Shown here: one piece after another, positions 17,510 to 25,453 of the stretch
How the letters are laid out: each line of letters opens with the position of its first letter
Position numbering within the stretch: the stretch's first letter is position 1
From: Bradyrhizobium sp. Arg816
Lineage (GTDB): Bacteria > Pseudomonadota > Alphaproteobacteria > Rhizobiales > Xanthobacteraceae
NCBI RefSeq assembly: GCF_029989365.1
Contig: NZ_JAPRAQ010000005.1
Location: forward strand, 62,001 to 126,000
Direction of reading: 5' to 3'
Length of the DNA: 64,000 nucleotides
Notes under the pieces: generated by a model
Seen by the model: the letters and a program-made list of their open reading frames with translations, nothing else
Database searches by the model: none
What the model was told of the DNA's origin: nothing
Translations under genes and position numbers: made by a program

Positions 17510-19020
17510 TCAACCGACCCTTCGGGCTTGGGTGACCCGGTGTAACGCGGATTGCCGGAGAAGATGCCGCTGAACTCCCTCAGCGGCGGGCCGAGCGTGA
17601 TGCCGGCGCGGCTGAGCCGAAATTCGCGGATGGTGTGCTCGTGTTGGCCGCTGCGCTTCTTGACGACAGACAGGGCGCGCCGCACCGTTCCGCTGACCTC
17701 GAAATAGCGCAGCATGAGCACCGAATCGCTGAGATAGCTGATGTCGAGAGGCGTATCCATCGGACCGACGAGGCCATGCTGGGCGAGGACCAGGATGGTC
17801 AGCACACCCTGCTGCCCCAAATAGCTCAGGAGTTCGTGCATCTGCAGGATGAGAAATCGCTCGTCGGGCATCGCGGCCAGATAGCCGTTGAGGCTGTCGA
17901 TGATGACGAGGCGGGCCTTGTCGACCTCGACGCTCTTTCGCACGTTCGCGGCGAACTCACCCGGTGACAGCTCGGCGGGATCGATCTGCTGAAACCGGAC
18001 ATGGCCGGAATCGACGTGTTCTTGCAGGGGCAGGCCAAGTGTCCGGGCGCGCGCTTCGACCGTGCCGCGGCCTTCATCGAACGCGAAGAACACCGCGTGC
18101 TCGCCACGTTCGGCCGCCGCGATCGCATAGGTGAGCGCAACCGATGATTTCCCCACGCCGGCGGCGCCGATGAGCAGCGCATTGGTGCCGCGCTCGAGAC
18201 CGCCTCCCAGGAGCTGGTCGAGCTCGGCGTTGCCGCTGGGGGTGAACTCGCCGACGAAGGTCTTGTGATGCTCGGCCGCCACCAGGCGAGGGAATATCCG
18301 CAAGCCGCCTTGCTCGATCGTGAAATCGTGGTACCCGCCGCGAAACCGGATGCCGCGCATCTTGATCACGCGGAGCCGGCGCCGCTCGGCGCCGTAGTCG
18401 ATCGCGAGCTGTTCGAGCATCACCACGCCATGCGCAATGGAATGGAGCTGCAGATCGTCCTGAGATGACGAGAGATCGTCGAGCAGGACCACCGTGCAAT
18501 TGCGGTTGGTGAAGAAATGTTTCAGCGCCAGCACCTGCCGCCTGTAGCGAAGCGGGTTCTGGGCAAGCAGGCGCAACTCGGACAGGCTGTCGAGCACCAC
18601 GCGGGTAGGATTGATCCGCTCGACCTCCTTGAAAACAAGGTTTGTCGTTTCGCTCAGCTCCATCTCGGCGGGATGAAACACCGTGAGCTCGCGTTCCGGA
18701 TCGAGCGTCGTCTCCGGCGGGACCAGTTCGAAGATGTCGATGCCGTCCAGCGACCAGCCGTGCCGCTGCGCCACGAGGTCCAGCTCGTGCTTGGTTTCGG
18801 ACAGCGAAACGTAGAGCACGCGCTCTCCGTCCCGCACCCCCCTCAGCAGGAACTGGAGTGCGATCGTGGTCTTGCCCGTGCCGGGCCGCCCCTCGTAGAG
18901 ATACATCCGGTTGGAGTCGAACCCGCCCCCCAGGATGTCGTCCAGGCCGGCGCTACCGGTCGATATTCTGGACACCTCTTGGGGCGCACTGTCTGCAACA
19001 GTGTCGGATGGACTGCTCAT
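17506..19020 (-). CDS. KaiC-like double-domain ATPase
   Basis: 504 residues with two RecA/KaiC domains. Domain 1 has Walker A GRPGTGKTT (44-52), a KaiC-type LSETKHEL segment and Walker B VVLDSLSEL. Domain 2 has GAAGVGKSS and VIIDSLNGY. The segment DTPLDISYLSDS aligns with the region that carries the KaiC phosphosites: the Ser matches S431 while the T432 position is Tyr. No kaiA or kaiB is nearby. It is therefore a KaiC-family signalling ATPase rather than a demonstrated clock. ATG at 19020 is preferred, with AGGGG before it. Confidence 0.92.
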   Translation of the reverse strand: MSSPSDTVADSAPQEVSRISTGSAGLDDILGGGFDSNRMYLYEGRPGTGKTTIALQFLLRGVRDGERVLYVSLSETKHELDLVAQRHGWSLDGIDIFELVPPETTLDPERELTVFHPAEMELSETTNLVFKEVERINPTRVVLDSLSELRLLAQNPLRYRRQVLALKHFFTNRNCTVVLLDDLSSSQDDLQLHSIAHGVVMLEQLAIDYGAERRRLRVIKMRGIRFRGGYHDFTIEQGGLRIFPRLVAAEHHKTFVGEFTPSGNAELDQLLGGGLERGTNALLIGAAGVGKSSVALTYAIAAAERGEHAVFFAFDEGRGTVEARARTLGLPLQEHVDSGHVRFQQIDPAELSPGEFAANVRKSVEVDKARLVIIDSLNGYLAAMPDERFLILQMHELLSYLGQQGVLTILVLAQHGLVGPMDTPLDISYLSDSVLMLRYFEVSGTVRRALSVVKKRSGQHEHTIREFRLSRAGITLGPPLREFSGIFSGNPRYTGSPKPEGSVE

Positions 19021-19119
19021 TGAACCCCCTGACGCTTCGAAAAGGGGCGCCACCGCCCCTACGCGAGTTCCAAGGCGCGCTTGTTGACAGGGCTCGCGCT
19101 TGGTCGAGCCGAAGGCCTT

Positions 19120-19149
19120 GGGAAGGAACTCTCAGGGAAGGAACTCTCA
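19120..19149. repeat. 15-base tandem direct repeat
   Basis: GGGAAGGAACTCTCA occurs twice in exact tandem. It lies upstream of the kaiC-like gene, about 100 bases from its start. Confidence 0.8.
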
Positions 19150-19464
19150 GCTCGGCGCCGGGTTCCTTGCTCATCGGGATGGTCGGCTCTGCATCGCGAT
19201 GCTGATCGAGGCCAAAGACGGTATCGTACCGCCACTCGCAGGATGGAGCAGGTCGCGAGCTGGATGTCGCTGAAGCCGATGATGCCATCGTGATCGTGTC
19301 TTGCCAGGCGGGTCAACTGGCCCCGCAGCCCGGATGAACCGCGCGCCGCTCATCCATCGCGCAGTGTCCTCCGCCACATCGGCCTCGATGATGACGCCGA
19401 CGATAGGCTTCTGCCGCAGCTCTGCCCAACGTTTCAATCGCCGCATCAAGTCGTCAAGTAGCGA

Positions 19465-19478
19465 CTTGATCTGAATCA
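19465..19478 (+). promoter_or_regulatory. FixK/FNR box (exact consensus)
   Basis: TTGATCTGAATCAA matches TTGAT-N4-ATCAA perfectly. Its centre is about 60-70 bases before the start of the small protein at 19543, so a class II promoter would give a leader of 20-30 bases. Confidence 0.75.
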
Positions 19479-19542
19479 AGCGCCGCGATCAGGGCCGCAC
19501 GACAACCGCCTCTGTGCGGTTTGTGAGAAGCTGGTGCGTGCG

Positions 19543-19809
19543 ATGATCCCGACCTGGTACGTCACCTTTGAAGTGCAAAAGCGGGGCATCCTGCCGAGAC
19601 AGCGGAGTCCTCGCGAGACGAGGACGTTTGTGACGGAGCACGAGGCAAAGCTGTTCGCGCGCGCAAAACTCGACGAAGGCCTCGCTGTCTTTGCGGGCAC
19701 GATCAATCCCCACCTTCCCCGGCGGCTCATTCCAGCGTCCGGCATCAACGCGTGGCTTGCCGAAGGACAGGAAAGCGCTGCACCGCCCGGAGCTACGGAT
19801 ACCGACTAA
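19543..19809 (+). CDS. Small conserved-type hypothetical protein
   Basis: 88 residues from ATG 19543 (MIPTWYVTFEVQKRGILPRQ). A GTG nine bases earlier is an alternative start with GAGAAG upstream. The composition is protein-like: a strand-rich N-terminus, a charged helix (TEHEAKLFARAKLDEGLAVFAG) and a basic/Pro segment. I recall similar short proteins as common in Bradyrhizobium genomes, but I know no function. An exact FixK-type box upstream suggests low-oxygen induction. Confidence 0.7.
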   Translation: MIPTWYVTFEVQKRGILPRQRSPRETRTFVTEHEAKLFARAKLDEGLAVFAGTINPHLPRRLIPASGINAWLAEGQESAAPPGATDTD

Positions 19810-19970
19810 GCACATTGCCGTGCACAGCGATGGCGCTTGGGTGTTGCCATTTTGGTACGGGTCGAAAATCCCCTTGCACGTAAACTTCTGGATGTTCGCG
19901 GCGCTTAAGCACGTTAACCCGCATAAGGGCCCGCTTTCTGAACCAAGAAGATTCGAGCAAAGGGGATAGG

Positions 19971-20729
19971 ATGATGAAAAGGCTCTCGATGGCTGCGATC
20001 GGCTTCGCGGCGCTGAGCATGGCGGCTCCGGCCATGGCGGCCGACATGGCCGTTAAGGCACCGCCGCCGGCACCGATGGTGGCGGTCTATAATTGGAGCG
20101 GATTCTATATTGGCGCCAACGGAGGTTGGGGGCAGAGCCATAATTGCGTGGATTTCGTCACGCTCGCAGGAACAGTGGGAGGCGGTTGCGCTGATCGCTC
20201 CGGGGGTCTCGTCGGCGGCCAGATCGGATATCGCTGGCAAACCAATCAGTTTGTGCTTGGGTTGGAAGCACAGGGCGATTGGGCGGAGATCAAGAACACG
20301 CGCGTGAGCCTGATTGATCCGCTGATTTCGACCACGGGGAAAACCGATGGCATCGGCCTGTTCACGGCCCAACTCGGATGGGCATGGAACGCGTCACTGC
20401 TCTACGTGAAGGGTGGCGCGGCCGTCACTCGCAATCGCTTTGATGTATTCAACAACATCACCGGAGTCGGCCTGGCCTCGGCAGGTCACACGCGCTGGGG
20501 CGGCGCCTTGGGTGTCGGCTGGGAATACGGCTTCTCACCGAACTGGACCGTCGGTGTTGAATACGACCATCTCTGGATGGGGAATGACAACACCTCCTTC
20601 GCAGGCGTGGTCACGCCCGGAGGGCGCACCCTCCTCGGCACCGGGGTCAGCCAGGATGTGGACATGGTCACGCTTCGGTTGAACTATCGCTTCGGCGGTT
20701 ATGGTGCTGGTTATGGTGCTCGCTACTGA
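19971..20729 (+). CDS. Outer membrane beta-barrel protein (Omp25/31-like)
   Basis: 252 residues. The signal peptide is MMKRLSMAAIGFAALSMAAPAMA, cleaved near ADMAVKAPP. It is followed by the rhizobial porin-like start (VYNWSGFYIGANGGWGQ) and alternating aromatic strands ending in LRLNYRFGGY. This fits the eight-stranded opacity/Omp25-Omp31 family. Such proteins stabilise the outer membrane; transport activity is uncertain. It has its own terminator. A short Gly-Tyr repeat (GYGAGYGARY) closes the protein. Confidence 0.92.
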   Translation: MMKRLSMAAIGFAALSMAAPAMAADMAVKAPPPAPMVAVYNWSGFYIGANGGWGQSHNCVDFVTLAGTVGGGCADRSGGLVGGQIGYRWQTNQFVLGLEAQGDWAEIKNTRVSLIDPLISTTGKTDGIGLFTAQLGWAWNASLLYVKGGAAVTRNRFDVFNNITGVGLASAGHTRWGGALGVGWEYGFSPNWTVGVEYDHLWMGNDNTSFAGVVTPGGRTLLGTGVSQDVDMVTLRLNYRFGGYGAGYGARY

Positions 20730-20749
20730 GCTGGTGTCTTCCCAGTGAC

Positions 20750-20779
20750 TTCAGGCCCCGGCATGGACCGGGGCCTTTT
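20750..20779 (+). terminator. Rho-independent terminator after omp gene
   Basis: GGCCCCGG, loop CATGGA, then CCGGGGCC followed by TTTTT. It lies 20 bases after the stop codon. Confidence 0.85.
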
Positions 20780-20823
20780 TCATGGGAAGCGCGAAACCGC
20801 GAGGATGTCCGTCGCTTCCAGCG

Positions 20824-21507
20824 TCAGTTCCGACGGTCGAACCCGGCGAGTTGTTGCCTGTCCATGAGCACGATGTGACGCTGGTTGTTGTCGATGAATG
20901 CGAGGACCCCAAGCTCGCGCAAATGCGAGAGAGATCGCGAGACGGTCTCGAGCGTCAGACCGAGATAATCCGCGATGTCGCGCCTCGACATCGGCAGCGC
21001 GAGGACGCCTGCGGCGGTGAGTCGCCTGTCCATCTCGATCAGAAAGGCGGCAACCCGCTCCAGCGACGTCTTGCGTCCAAGCAGCAGCATGTGGTCTTCG
21101 GCATGCCGGAGGTTCGTCATGGTCATATGGAGCAGGCTTCCGGTCAAGGTGCCGTCGCTCCCGGCAACAGCGTCGAGGCTCTCCCGCCTGATCAGCCGCA
21201 CGGTCGTGTCCGTCACCGCTTCCGTCGTGAAACGATGGACACCGCCATTCGTCAGCCCGAAGGTGTCGCCGGGAATATGAAACGCATTGATCTGCCGGCG
21301 CCCGTCCGACAGCAGCTTGTAGCTTCGTACTGTGCCTGACTTGACCTGGTAGATGTATTCGGCGGGCTCCTTCTCGCCATAGATCTCGCTGCCGCGCCTG
21401 TAGGTGAATTCCCTCAGGCTGACCATCGGATTCGAGGCGGCGCTCATTCCGAGTTCGCTAAGAGAATGCGGGCGGGGAAGGGAGACCGGGGTCGCGTGCA
21501 TCAGCAT
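20824..21507 (-). CDS. Crp/Fnr family regulator, FixK-like
   Basis: 227 residues. A cyclic-nucleotide-binding-like beta-roll (about 30-130), a dimer helix, and a C-terminal HTH with recognition helix LETVSRSLSHL. The E-xx-SR pattern is that of FNR/FixK proteins, which bind TTGAT-N4-ATCAA. No cysteine is present, so there is neither an FNR iron-sulfur cluster nor the redox-sensitive Cys described for Bradyrhizobium FixK2. GAGGAG lies eight bases before the ATG. Three matching DNA boxes occur nearby. It probably acts downstream of FixLJ-type oxygen sensing, but this is inference. Confidence 0.9.
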   Translation of the reverse strand: MLMHATPVSLPRPHSLSELGMSAASNPMVSLREFTYRRGSEIYGEKEPAEYIYQVKSGTVRSYKLLSDGRRQINAFHIPGDTFGLTNGGVHRFTTEAVTDTTVRLIRRESLDAVAGSDGTLTGSLLHMTMTNLRHAEDHMLLLGRKTSLERVAAFLIEMDRRLTAAGVLALPMSRRDIADYLGLTLETVSRSLSHLRELGVLAFIDNNQRHIVLMDRQQLAGFDRRN

Positions 21508-21695
21508 TGGACCAACTCCTCAATCTCATGGCGATCGGGTTTGTCAGTCGCGGAGCATGTGCTGACACGGGGGCAGTGTCGCGCGGCTCTTGTTCCTGAT
21601 ATCGAGCTTGTTCGAAAGCAGGACGAGTGACTATCGTCCTAAGGTTCATTGTACCAACGGACAGGACGAGTTTTGGCATGTCGCGATACGCCGCC

Positions 21696-21709
21696 TTGAT
21701 CTAGCGCAA
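21696..21709 (+). promoter_or_regulatory. FixK/FNR-type box
   Basis: TTGATCTAGCGCAA keeps the TTGAT half and the terminal CAA of the consensus. It lies 70 bases before a micro-ORF with a perfect ribosome-binding site and about 190 bases upstream of the FixK-like gene on the other strand. Confidence 0.6.
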
Positions 21710-21772
21710 CTTGAGGCCTCGTAGGCTTTCCATGCTTCGATGGCTGGACTTCACCAGCTCACGGAGGCAACT

Positions 21773-21841
21773 ATGGATGCAGGACGACTTACTGCGGCAG
21801 CAGCCGCATTCGCGTGTGCGGCCTCGTGCACCCTGCCTTAG
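21773..21841 (+). CDS. Possible 22-residue micro-protein
   Basis: Frame starting MDAGRLTAAAAAFACAAS and ending with Cys-Thr-Leu-Pro. GGAGG lies five bases before the ATG. A FixK-type box is positioned so that a class II transcript would begin about 29 bases upstream of the ATG. The hydrophobic Ala-rich sequence could insert in a membrane. There is no homologue I recognise, so coding status is uncertain. Confidence 0.4.
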   Translation: MDAGRLTAAAAAFACAASCTLP

Positions 21842-21948
21842 ATCCGTTGATTTTGGTTGGGACCGCGCGCGCCCGATTGTGTTGATGTTCGCAGCCGGAA
21901 GGCAGGTTGGCGCGCAGCAACCGACAGAACTTGAATCAGGAGATGAAG

Positions 21949-22236
21949 ATGACCCGCCTGCTTTTCGCAATTCTATCGGTTAGCTCAATTCTGGTATCGG
22001 CGGCCTCGATCTCGTCTGCGGCCGAACGCCAGTATCGCCATGGCAACGTCGCCCCGGGTGTTCCTGATAGCTACTGCTTGCAGGGGCGGATTTGGGGATA
22101 CCCAGGCAATTGCCAATTCGCGACCTATGAGCAGTGCATGGCAACCGCCTCAGGGATCAATGCCTATTGCGGCGTCAATCCGAGCTACGCGTTCGCGCGT
22201 CAGCGCGACCCTCGCGGTCAGTGGTATCCGCGCTAG
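21949..22236 (+). CDS. DUF3551 domain-containing protein
   Basis: 95 residues with a clear signal peptide (MTRLLFAILSVSSILVSAAS) and mature region carrying the family pattern YCLQGRIWGYPGNCQFATYEQCMATASG...YCGVNP. It is a small secreted cysteine-containing protein abundant in Bradyrhizobium. Its function is unknown. The second of two in-frame ATGs is used because AGGAG is then six bases away. Confidence 0.88.
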   Translation: MTRLLFAILSVSSILVSAASISSAAERQYRHGNVAPGVPDSYCLQGRIWGYPGNCQFATYEQCMATASGINAYCGVNPSYAFARQRDPRGQWYPR

Positions 22237-22433
22237 CGGATCTCGATCCCGGCCTGATCCCGGTCTTGGCAATTCTTCGATGATACCATTGTGCCAGTGT
22301 TTTGCCCGACGGTGCAACCGGCGCGCATTAGTCCTTGGCCCGGGTGGTTTTTGCACATGCGTAAGCCATTGATTTCACAACCCTCGTCTACTGTGCATGG
22401 GGTTGTTTTCGCAGTTTTGGTTTGAGAGGGGCC

Positions 22434-24305
22434 TTATCCCGCCCCCAACGCGACCGCGACGTTGTAGGTCAGGAGGCTCGCGGCATAGGCCAGCACCAGC
22501 ATGTAGAAGAAGGTCACGGCCATCCAGGTCCAGCTTCCGGTCTCGCGCCGGATCACGGCGAGCGTGGAGGCGCATTGCGGGGCGAAGATGTACCAGGCCA
22601 GCATCGACATCGCGGTCGCGAGCGACCATTTCGTCGCCAGCACCTGGCCGATCTGCTCGGCCGCTTCCTTGCCGCCTTCGATCGCGTAGACGGTGCCGAG
22701 GGCTGCGACCGCGACCTCGCGCGCCGCCATGCCCGGGATCAGCGCGACCGCGATCTGCCAGTTGAAGCCGACCGGCGCGAGCAGGGGCTCGAGCGCCTTG
22801 CCGATGATCGCGGCGAGGCTGAAGTCGATCGCGGGTTCGGTGGCGCCCGCGGGCGGCTGCGGGAACGAGGCCAGAAACCAGATCAGCACCATCATCGAGA
22901 AGATCGTGGTGCCGGCGCGGTGCAGAAACATTTTCGCCCGCGTGTAGACGCCGATCGCGATCGATTTCAGCCGCGGCATCTTGTAGTCCGGCAGCTCCAG
23001 CATGAACGGCGCCGGCGCATAGTCGCGCAGCATGAAGAATTTGATCAGGAACGAGACCAGCAGCGCGCTGGTGATGCCGGCGGCGTAGAGGCCGAACATC
23101 ACGAGGCCCTGGAGGTTGATGAAGCCCCAGACGTCCCTGGCCGGAATGAAGGCGGAGATGATCAGCGTGTAGACCGGAATGCGCGCCGAGCAGGTCATCA
23201 GCGGCGCGATCAGGATCGTGGTCAGCCGGTCGCGCTTGTTGTCGATCACGCGCGTCGCCATGATGCCGGGAATGGCGCAGGCAAAGCTCGACAGCAGCGG
23301 AATGAAGGCGCGGCCGTGCAGGCCGGCGCCGCCCATGATGCGGTCCATCAGGAACGCGGCGCGCGCCATGTAGCCGAAGTCTTCCAGCAGCAGGATGAAC
23401 AGGAAGATGATGATGATCTGCGGCAGGAACACGATGACGCTGCCGACGCCTGAGATCACGCCGTTCTGAAGGAAGCTCTGCAAGAGGCCAGCGGGCAGGG
23501 TGGCGTGCACGAACTCGCCGAGCGCGTCGAAGCCGTTGTTGAGCAAGTCCATCAGCGGCTGCGCCCAGGCAAACACCGCCTGGAACATCACGAACAGGAT
23601 AGCGGCGAGCACGATCAGGCCGCCGACCGGATGCAGCACCACGGCATCGATCCGCGCGGTCCAGGTGTCGGGCCTAGCAGGCAGGCTGACGCAGTCGGCG
23701 ATGATGCGGTCGGCCTCGCGCTGGGTGGCGCGCAGCTCGGCGACGCTGAGCGCGCGCCAGCTGTTCTCCCGCGGCTCCGCGGCGAGTTTCGCCGAGATCT
23801 CGTCCGTCAGCGCCAACAGGTCGGCCGTGCCGCTCTTGCGCACCGCGATCGAGGTGACCACGGGCACGCCGAGCTCCTTGGCGAGCCGCTCCACGTCGAC
23901 GGTGATGCCGCGGCGGCTCGCGATGTCGAACATGTTGAGCACGAGGATCATCGGCCGCCCGGTGCGCTTCAGCTCCAGCAGCAGGCGGATGGTCAGGCGC
24001 AGATTGGTCGAGTCGGCCACGCACAGCACGAGGTCGGGCACGGTCTCGCCGGACGCCTTGCCGAGCACGAAGTCACGGGTGATCTCCTCGTCGGGGCTGC
24101 GGCCGCGCAGCGAGTAGGTGCCGGGCAGGTCGACCACCGAGACCTGGCGTCCCAGGGGCGTGACGAAGAAGCCTTCCTTGCGCTCGACGGTGACGCCGGG
24201 ATAGTTCGCGACTTTCTGTCGACTGCCGGTCAGCGCGTTGAACAGCGACGTCTTGCCGCTGTTCGGCGTGCCCACCAGGGCGAGATGCAGCAGAGGAGCT
24301 TCCAT
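22434..24305 (-). CDS. feoB: Ferrous iron transport protein B
   Basis: 623 residues. The N-terminal G-protein domain has G1 GTPNSGKTS (12-20), G2 region YPGVTVERKEG, G3 DLPGTYSL and G4 NMFD. It is followed by the helical GDI-like spacer and the membrane part with two gate motifs (e.g. FACAIPGIMATRV). Shorter than the ~770-residue enterobacterial form, as usual for this group. It imports Fe2+ across the inner membrane. It follows feoA with a 38-base gap, forming an operon. Confidence 0.96.
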   Translation of the reverse strand: MEAPLLHLALVGTPNSGKTSLFNALTGSRQKVANYPGVTVERKEGFFVTPLGRQVSVVDLPGTYSLRGRSPDEEITRDFVLGKASGETVPDLVLCVADSTNLRLTIRLLLELKRTGRPMILVLNMFDIASRRGITVDVERLAKELGVPVVTSIAVRKSGTADLLALTDEISAKLAAEPRENSWRALSVAELRATQREADRIIADCVSLPARPDTWTARIDAVVLHPVGGLIVLAAILFVMFQAVFAWAQPLMDLLNNGFDALGEFVHATLPAGLLQSFLQNGVISGVGSVIVFLPQIIIIFLFILLLEDFGYMARAAFLMDRIMGGAGLHGRAFIPLLSSFACAIPGIMATRVIDNKRDRLTTILIAPLMTCSARIPVYTLIISAFIPARDVWGFINLQGLVMFGLYAAGITSALLVSFLIKFFMLRDYAPAPFMLELPDYKMPRLKSIAIGVYTRAKMFLHRAGTTIFSMMVLIWFLASFPQPPAGATEPAIDFSLAAIIGKALEPLLAPVGFNWQIAVALIPGMAAREVAVAALGTVYAIEGGKEAAEQIGQVLATKWSLATAMSMLAWYIFAPQCASTLAVIRRETGSWTWMAVTFFYMLVLAYAASLLTYNVAVALGAG

Positions 24306-24343
24306 GTGATCAAAGGCCTTGGGATCAGATTTCCGGTCGCTGT

Positions 24344-24619
24344 CTAGGCGACAATGATGGCCATGGCTTCACGACGGCGGATCGCGATCGTGATGTTGTC
24401 GACACGGACGGCGATCGGGTCACGCCCGACCAGGCCCTCGTGCAGGACCTCGACCCGGGCGCCCTCGACGAAGCCGAGCTCGATCAGCCGGCTCTCGAGC
24501 TCGATGTCCGAGAGCGCCGAGCCCGCATCCCCAGCGGAAAGATGTTGGATGACGCCGATATAGCCGCGCTGGGCCAGGCCCAGCGGGATTCGCGAACGCG
24601 TGTCATTGGTGTCGGTCAT
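24344..24619 (-). CDS. feoA: Ferrous iron transport protein A
   Basis: 91 residues with the FeoA SH3-like domain (LESRLIELGFVEGARVEVLHEG...DPIAVRVDNITIAIRRREAMAI). It is a small cytosolic partner that modulates FeoB. ATG at 24619 is used; a TTG five codons upstream is possible. The promoter region contains an Irr-box-like palindrome, which fits control by iron and heme status. Confidence 0.94.
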   Translation of the reverse strand: MTDTNDTRSRIPLGLAQRGYIGVIQHLSAGDAGSALSDIELESRLIELGFVEGARVEVLHEGLVGRDPIAVRVDNITIAIRRREAMAIIVA

Positions 24620-24672
24620 GCCCTGTATTTTCAACGCAGGGCATTGAGGTCAAGCGCGCGGGTCGGCTGAAA

Positions 24673-24701
24673 CTGCACCTTAGAGTGATTTTAAAGTGCA
24701 G
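24673..24701. promoter_or_regulatory. ICE/Irr-box-like palindrome upstream of feoAB
   Basis: CTGCAC...GTGCAG arms enclose CTTAGAG-TGA-TTTTAAA (24679-24695), which matches 11 of 14 defined positions of the Irr iron-control element TTTAGAA-N3-TTCTAAA. It lies 54 bases before the feoA start. Confidence 0.55.
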
Positions 24702-24734
24702 AACCGTGAGGCGCCGTTGGAGGACGCCCAACGC

Positions 24735-24989
24735 CTACTGGGCCGGGACCTTGTCCGCCTGGATCGCGGCCATGGCGCGGCTCTTGAAGTAGTCGAGGAC
24801 GAACAGGCGGATCGCCGAGGACAGATTGCCCTGCTGGCGGTTGCCGTCGATCTCGCCGACCAGCTCGGACAGCGTCATGTTGCGCAGGCCCGAGATCTCC
24901 TTCATGCCGTTCCAGAACGCCTCTTCCAGGCTGACGCTGGTCTTGTGGCCGGCAACCACGATCGACCGTTTCACCACGGGCGACTTCAT
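24735..24989 (-). CDS. Ribbon-helix-helix domain protein
   Basis: 84 residues. VKRSIVVAGHKTSVSLEEAFWNGMKEISG is the N-terminal strand and first helix of the RHH_4 family, followed by MTLSELVGEID and a C-terminal helix (AIRLFVLDYFKSRA). It is probably a small DNA-binding protein. The reading frame extends upstream, but the ATG at 24989 overlaps the stop of the DUF4169 gene (ATGA), showing translational coupling. It ends 34 bases before the feo palindrome on the same strand. Confidence 0.88.
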   Translation of the reverse strand: MKSPVVKRSIVVAGHKTSVSLEEAFWNGMKEISGLRNMTLSELVGEIDGNRQQGNLSSAIRLFVLDYFKSRAMAAIQADKVPAQ

Positions 24990-25174
24990 GACTGATCCTC
25001 GCGATCGATCTGATGCTGGTCCAGATGCGCCTTCGCCTTGTCCGCGCGCGTCTCCTCCGCCGACCGCTCCGCCTTCGTGCGGCCGAACTTCGCCCGGTTG
25101 ACGTCCGCCTGCTTCGCCGTGGCTTCCCGCTCGGCGCGCTTCCTGAAACGATTCAGGTTGATGACGTTCCCCAT
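24986..25174 (-). CDS. DUF4169 family protein
   Basis: 62 residues, beginning MGNVINLNRFRKRAEREATAKQ, very charged and predicted as one long helix. This is the typical DUF4169 family found in alphaproteobacteria next to ribbon-helix-helix genes. The conserved pairing suggests a shared process. Function unknown. Confidence 0.88.
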   Translation of the reverse strand: MGNVINLNRFRKRAEREATAKQADVNRAKFGRTKAERSAEETRADKAKAHLDQHQIDREDQS

Positions 25175-25453
25175 GCCGCGTCTCCATCATCCGCTCCTCT
25201 TCTGGCAGGATGAAACATTCAGAAACTGGGTGCCGTGTCGCGCCCCATGAGACTTGATCGCCATTCGCTCGTCCTCGTCAATTGGCCCCTTGGGCCATCA
25301 AACGATGAATTCGCCCCGTCAAAGGGCAGAGAGGCCTGCGTAGCACGCCGCCTCGCCACAACATTGACGGTAATCAAATCCCGTCCCTTAAGCCTTATAT
25401 TTATGAGCCCCAGGGGCACCGTATGATTACGGATGACTATCGGAATTCGGAAT

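Larger units (their letters stand above)
19021..19542. other. Spacer with tandem repeat and FixK-type box
   Basis: 522 bases. It contains a 15-base tandem duplication (19120-19149) and the FixK/FNR box at 19465-19478. Two minus-strand frames (19059-19316, 19171-19479) are open but show no family features. The start of the second lies inside the box. No gene is called. Confidence 0.45.
21508..21948. other. Spacer with FixK-type box and micro-ORF
   Basis: 441 bases between the divergent fixK-like and DUF3551 genes. It holds the box at 21696-21709 and the possible micro-ORF at 21773-21841. The remainder shows nothing recognisable. Confidence 0.5.

Noticed and set aside
17506..19020. Circadian kaiC of a complete kaiABC clock
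   Set aside because: No kaiA or kaiB in the window and the T432-equivalent is Tyr, so only a KaiC-family ATPase is called.
19059..19479. Possible frameshifted gene made of two minus-strand frames upstream of kaiC-like gene
   Set aside because: The two frames together show no recognisable domain, and the second frame begins inside an exact FixK box. Not supported as a pseudogene.
21711..21983. 90-codon plus-strand frame across the fixK-DUF3551 spacer
   Set aside because: Arg/Pro-rich translation with no good start, overlapping the DUF3551 start. The shorter micro-ORF in another frame has a far better ribosome-binding site.
22422..23453. 343-codon plus-strand frame opposite feoB
   Set aside because: Antisense to a complete feoB with all G-motifs; shadow frame.
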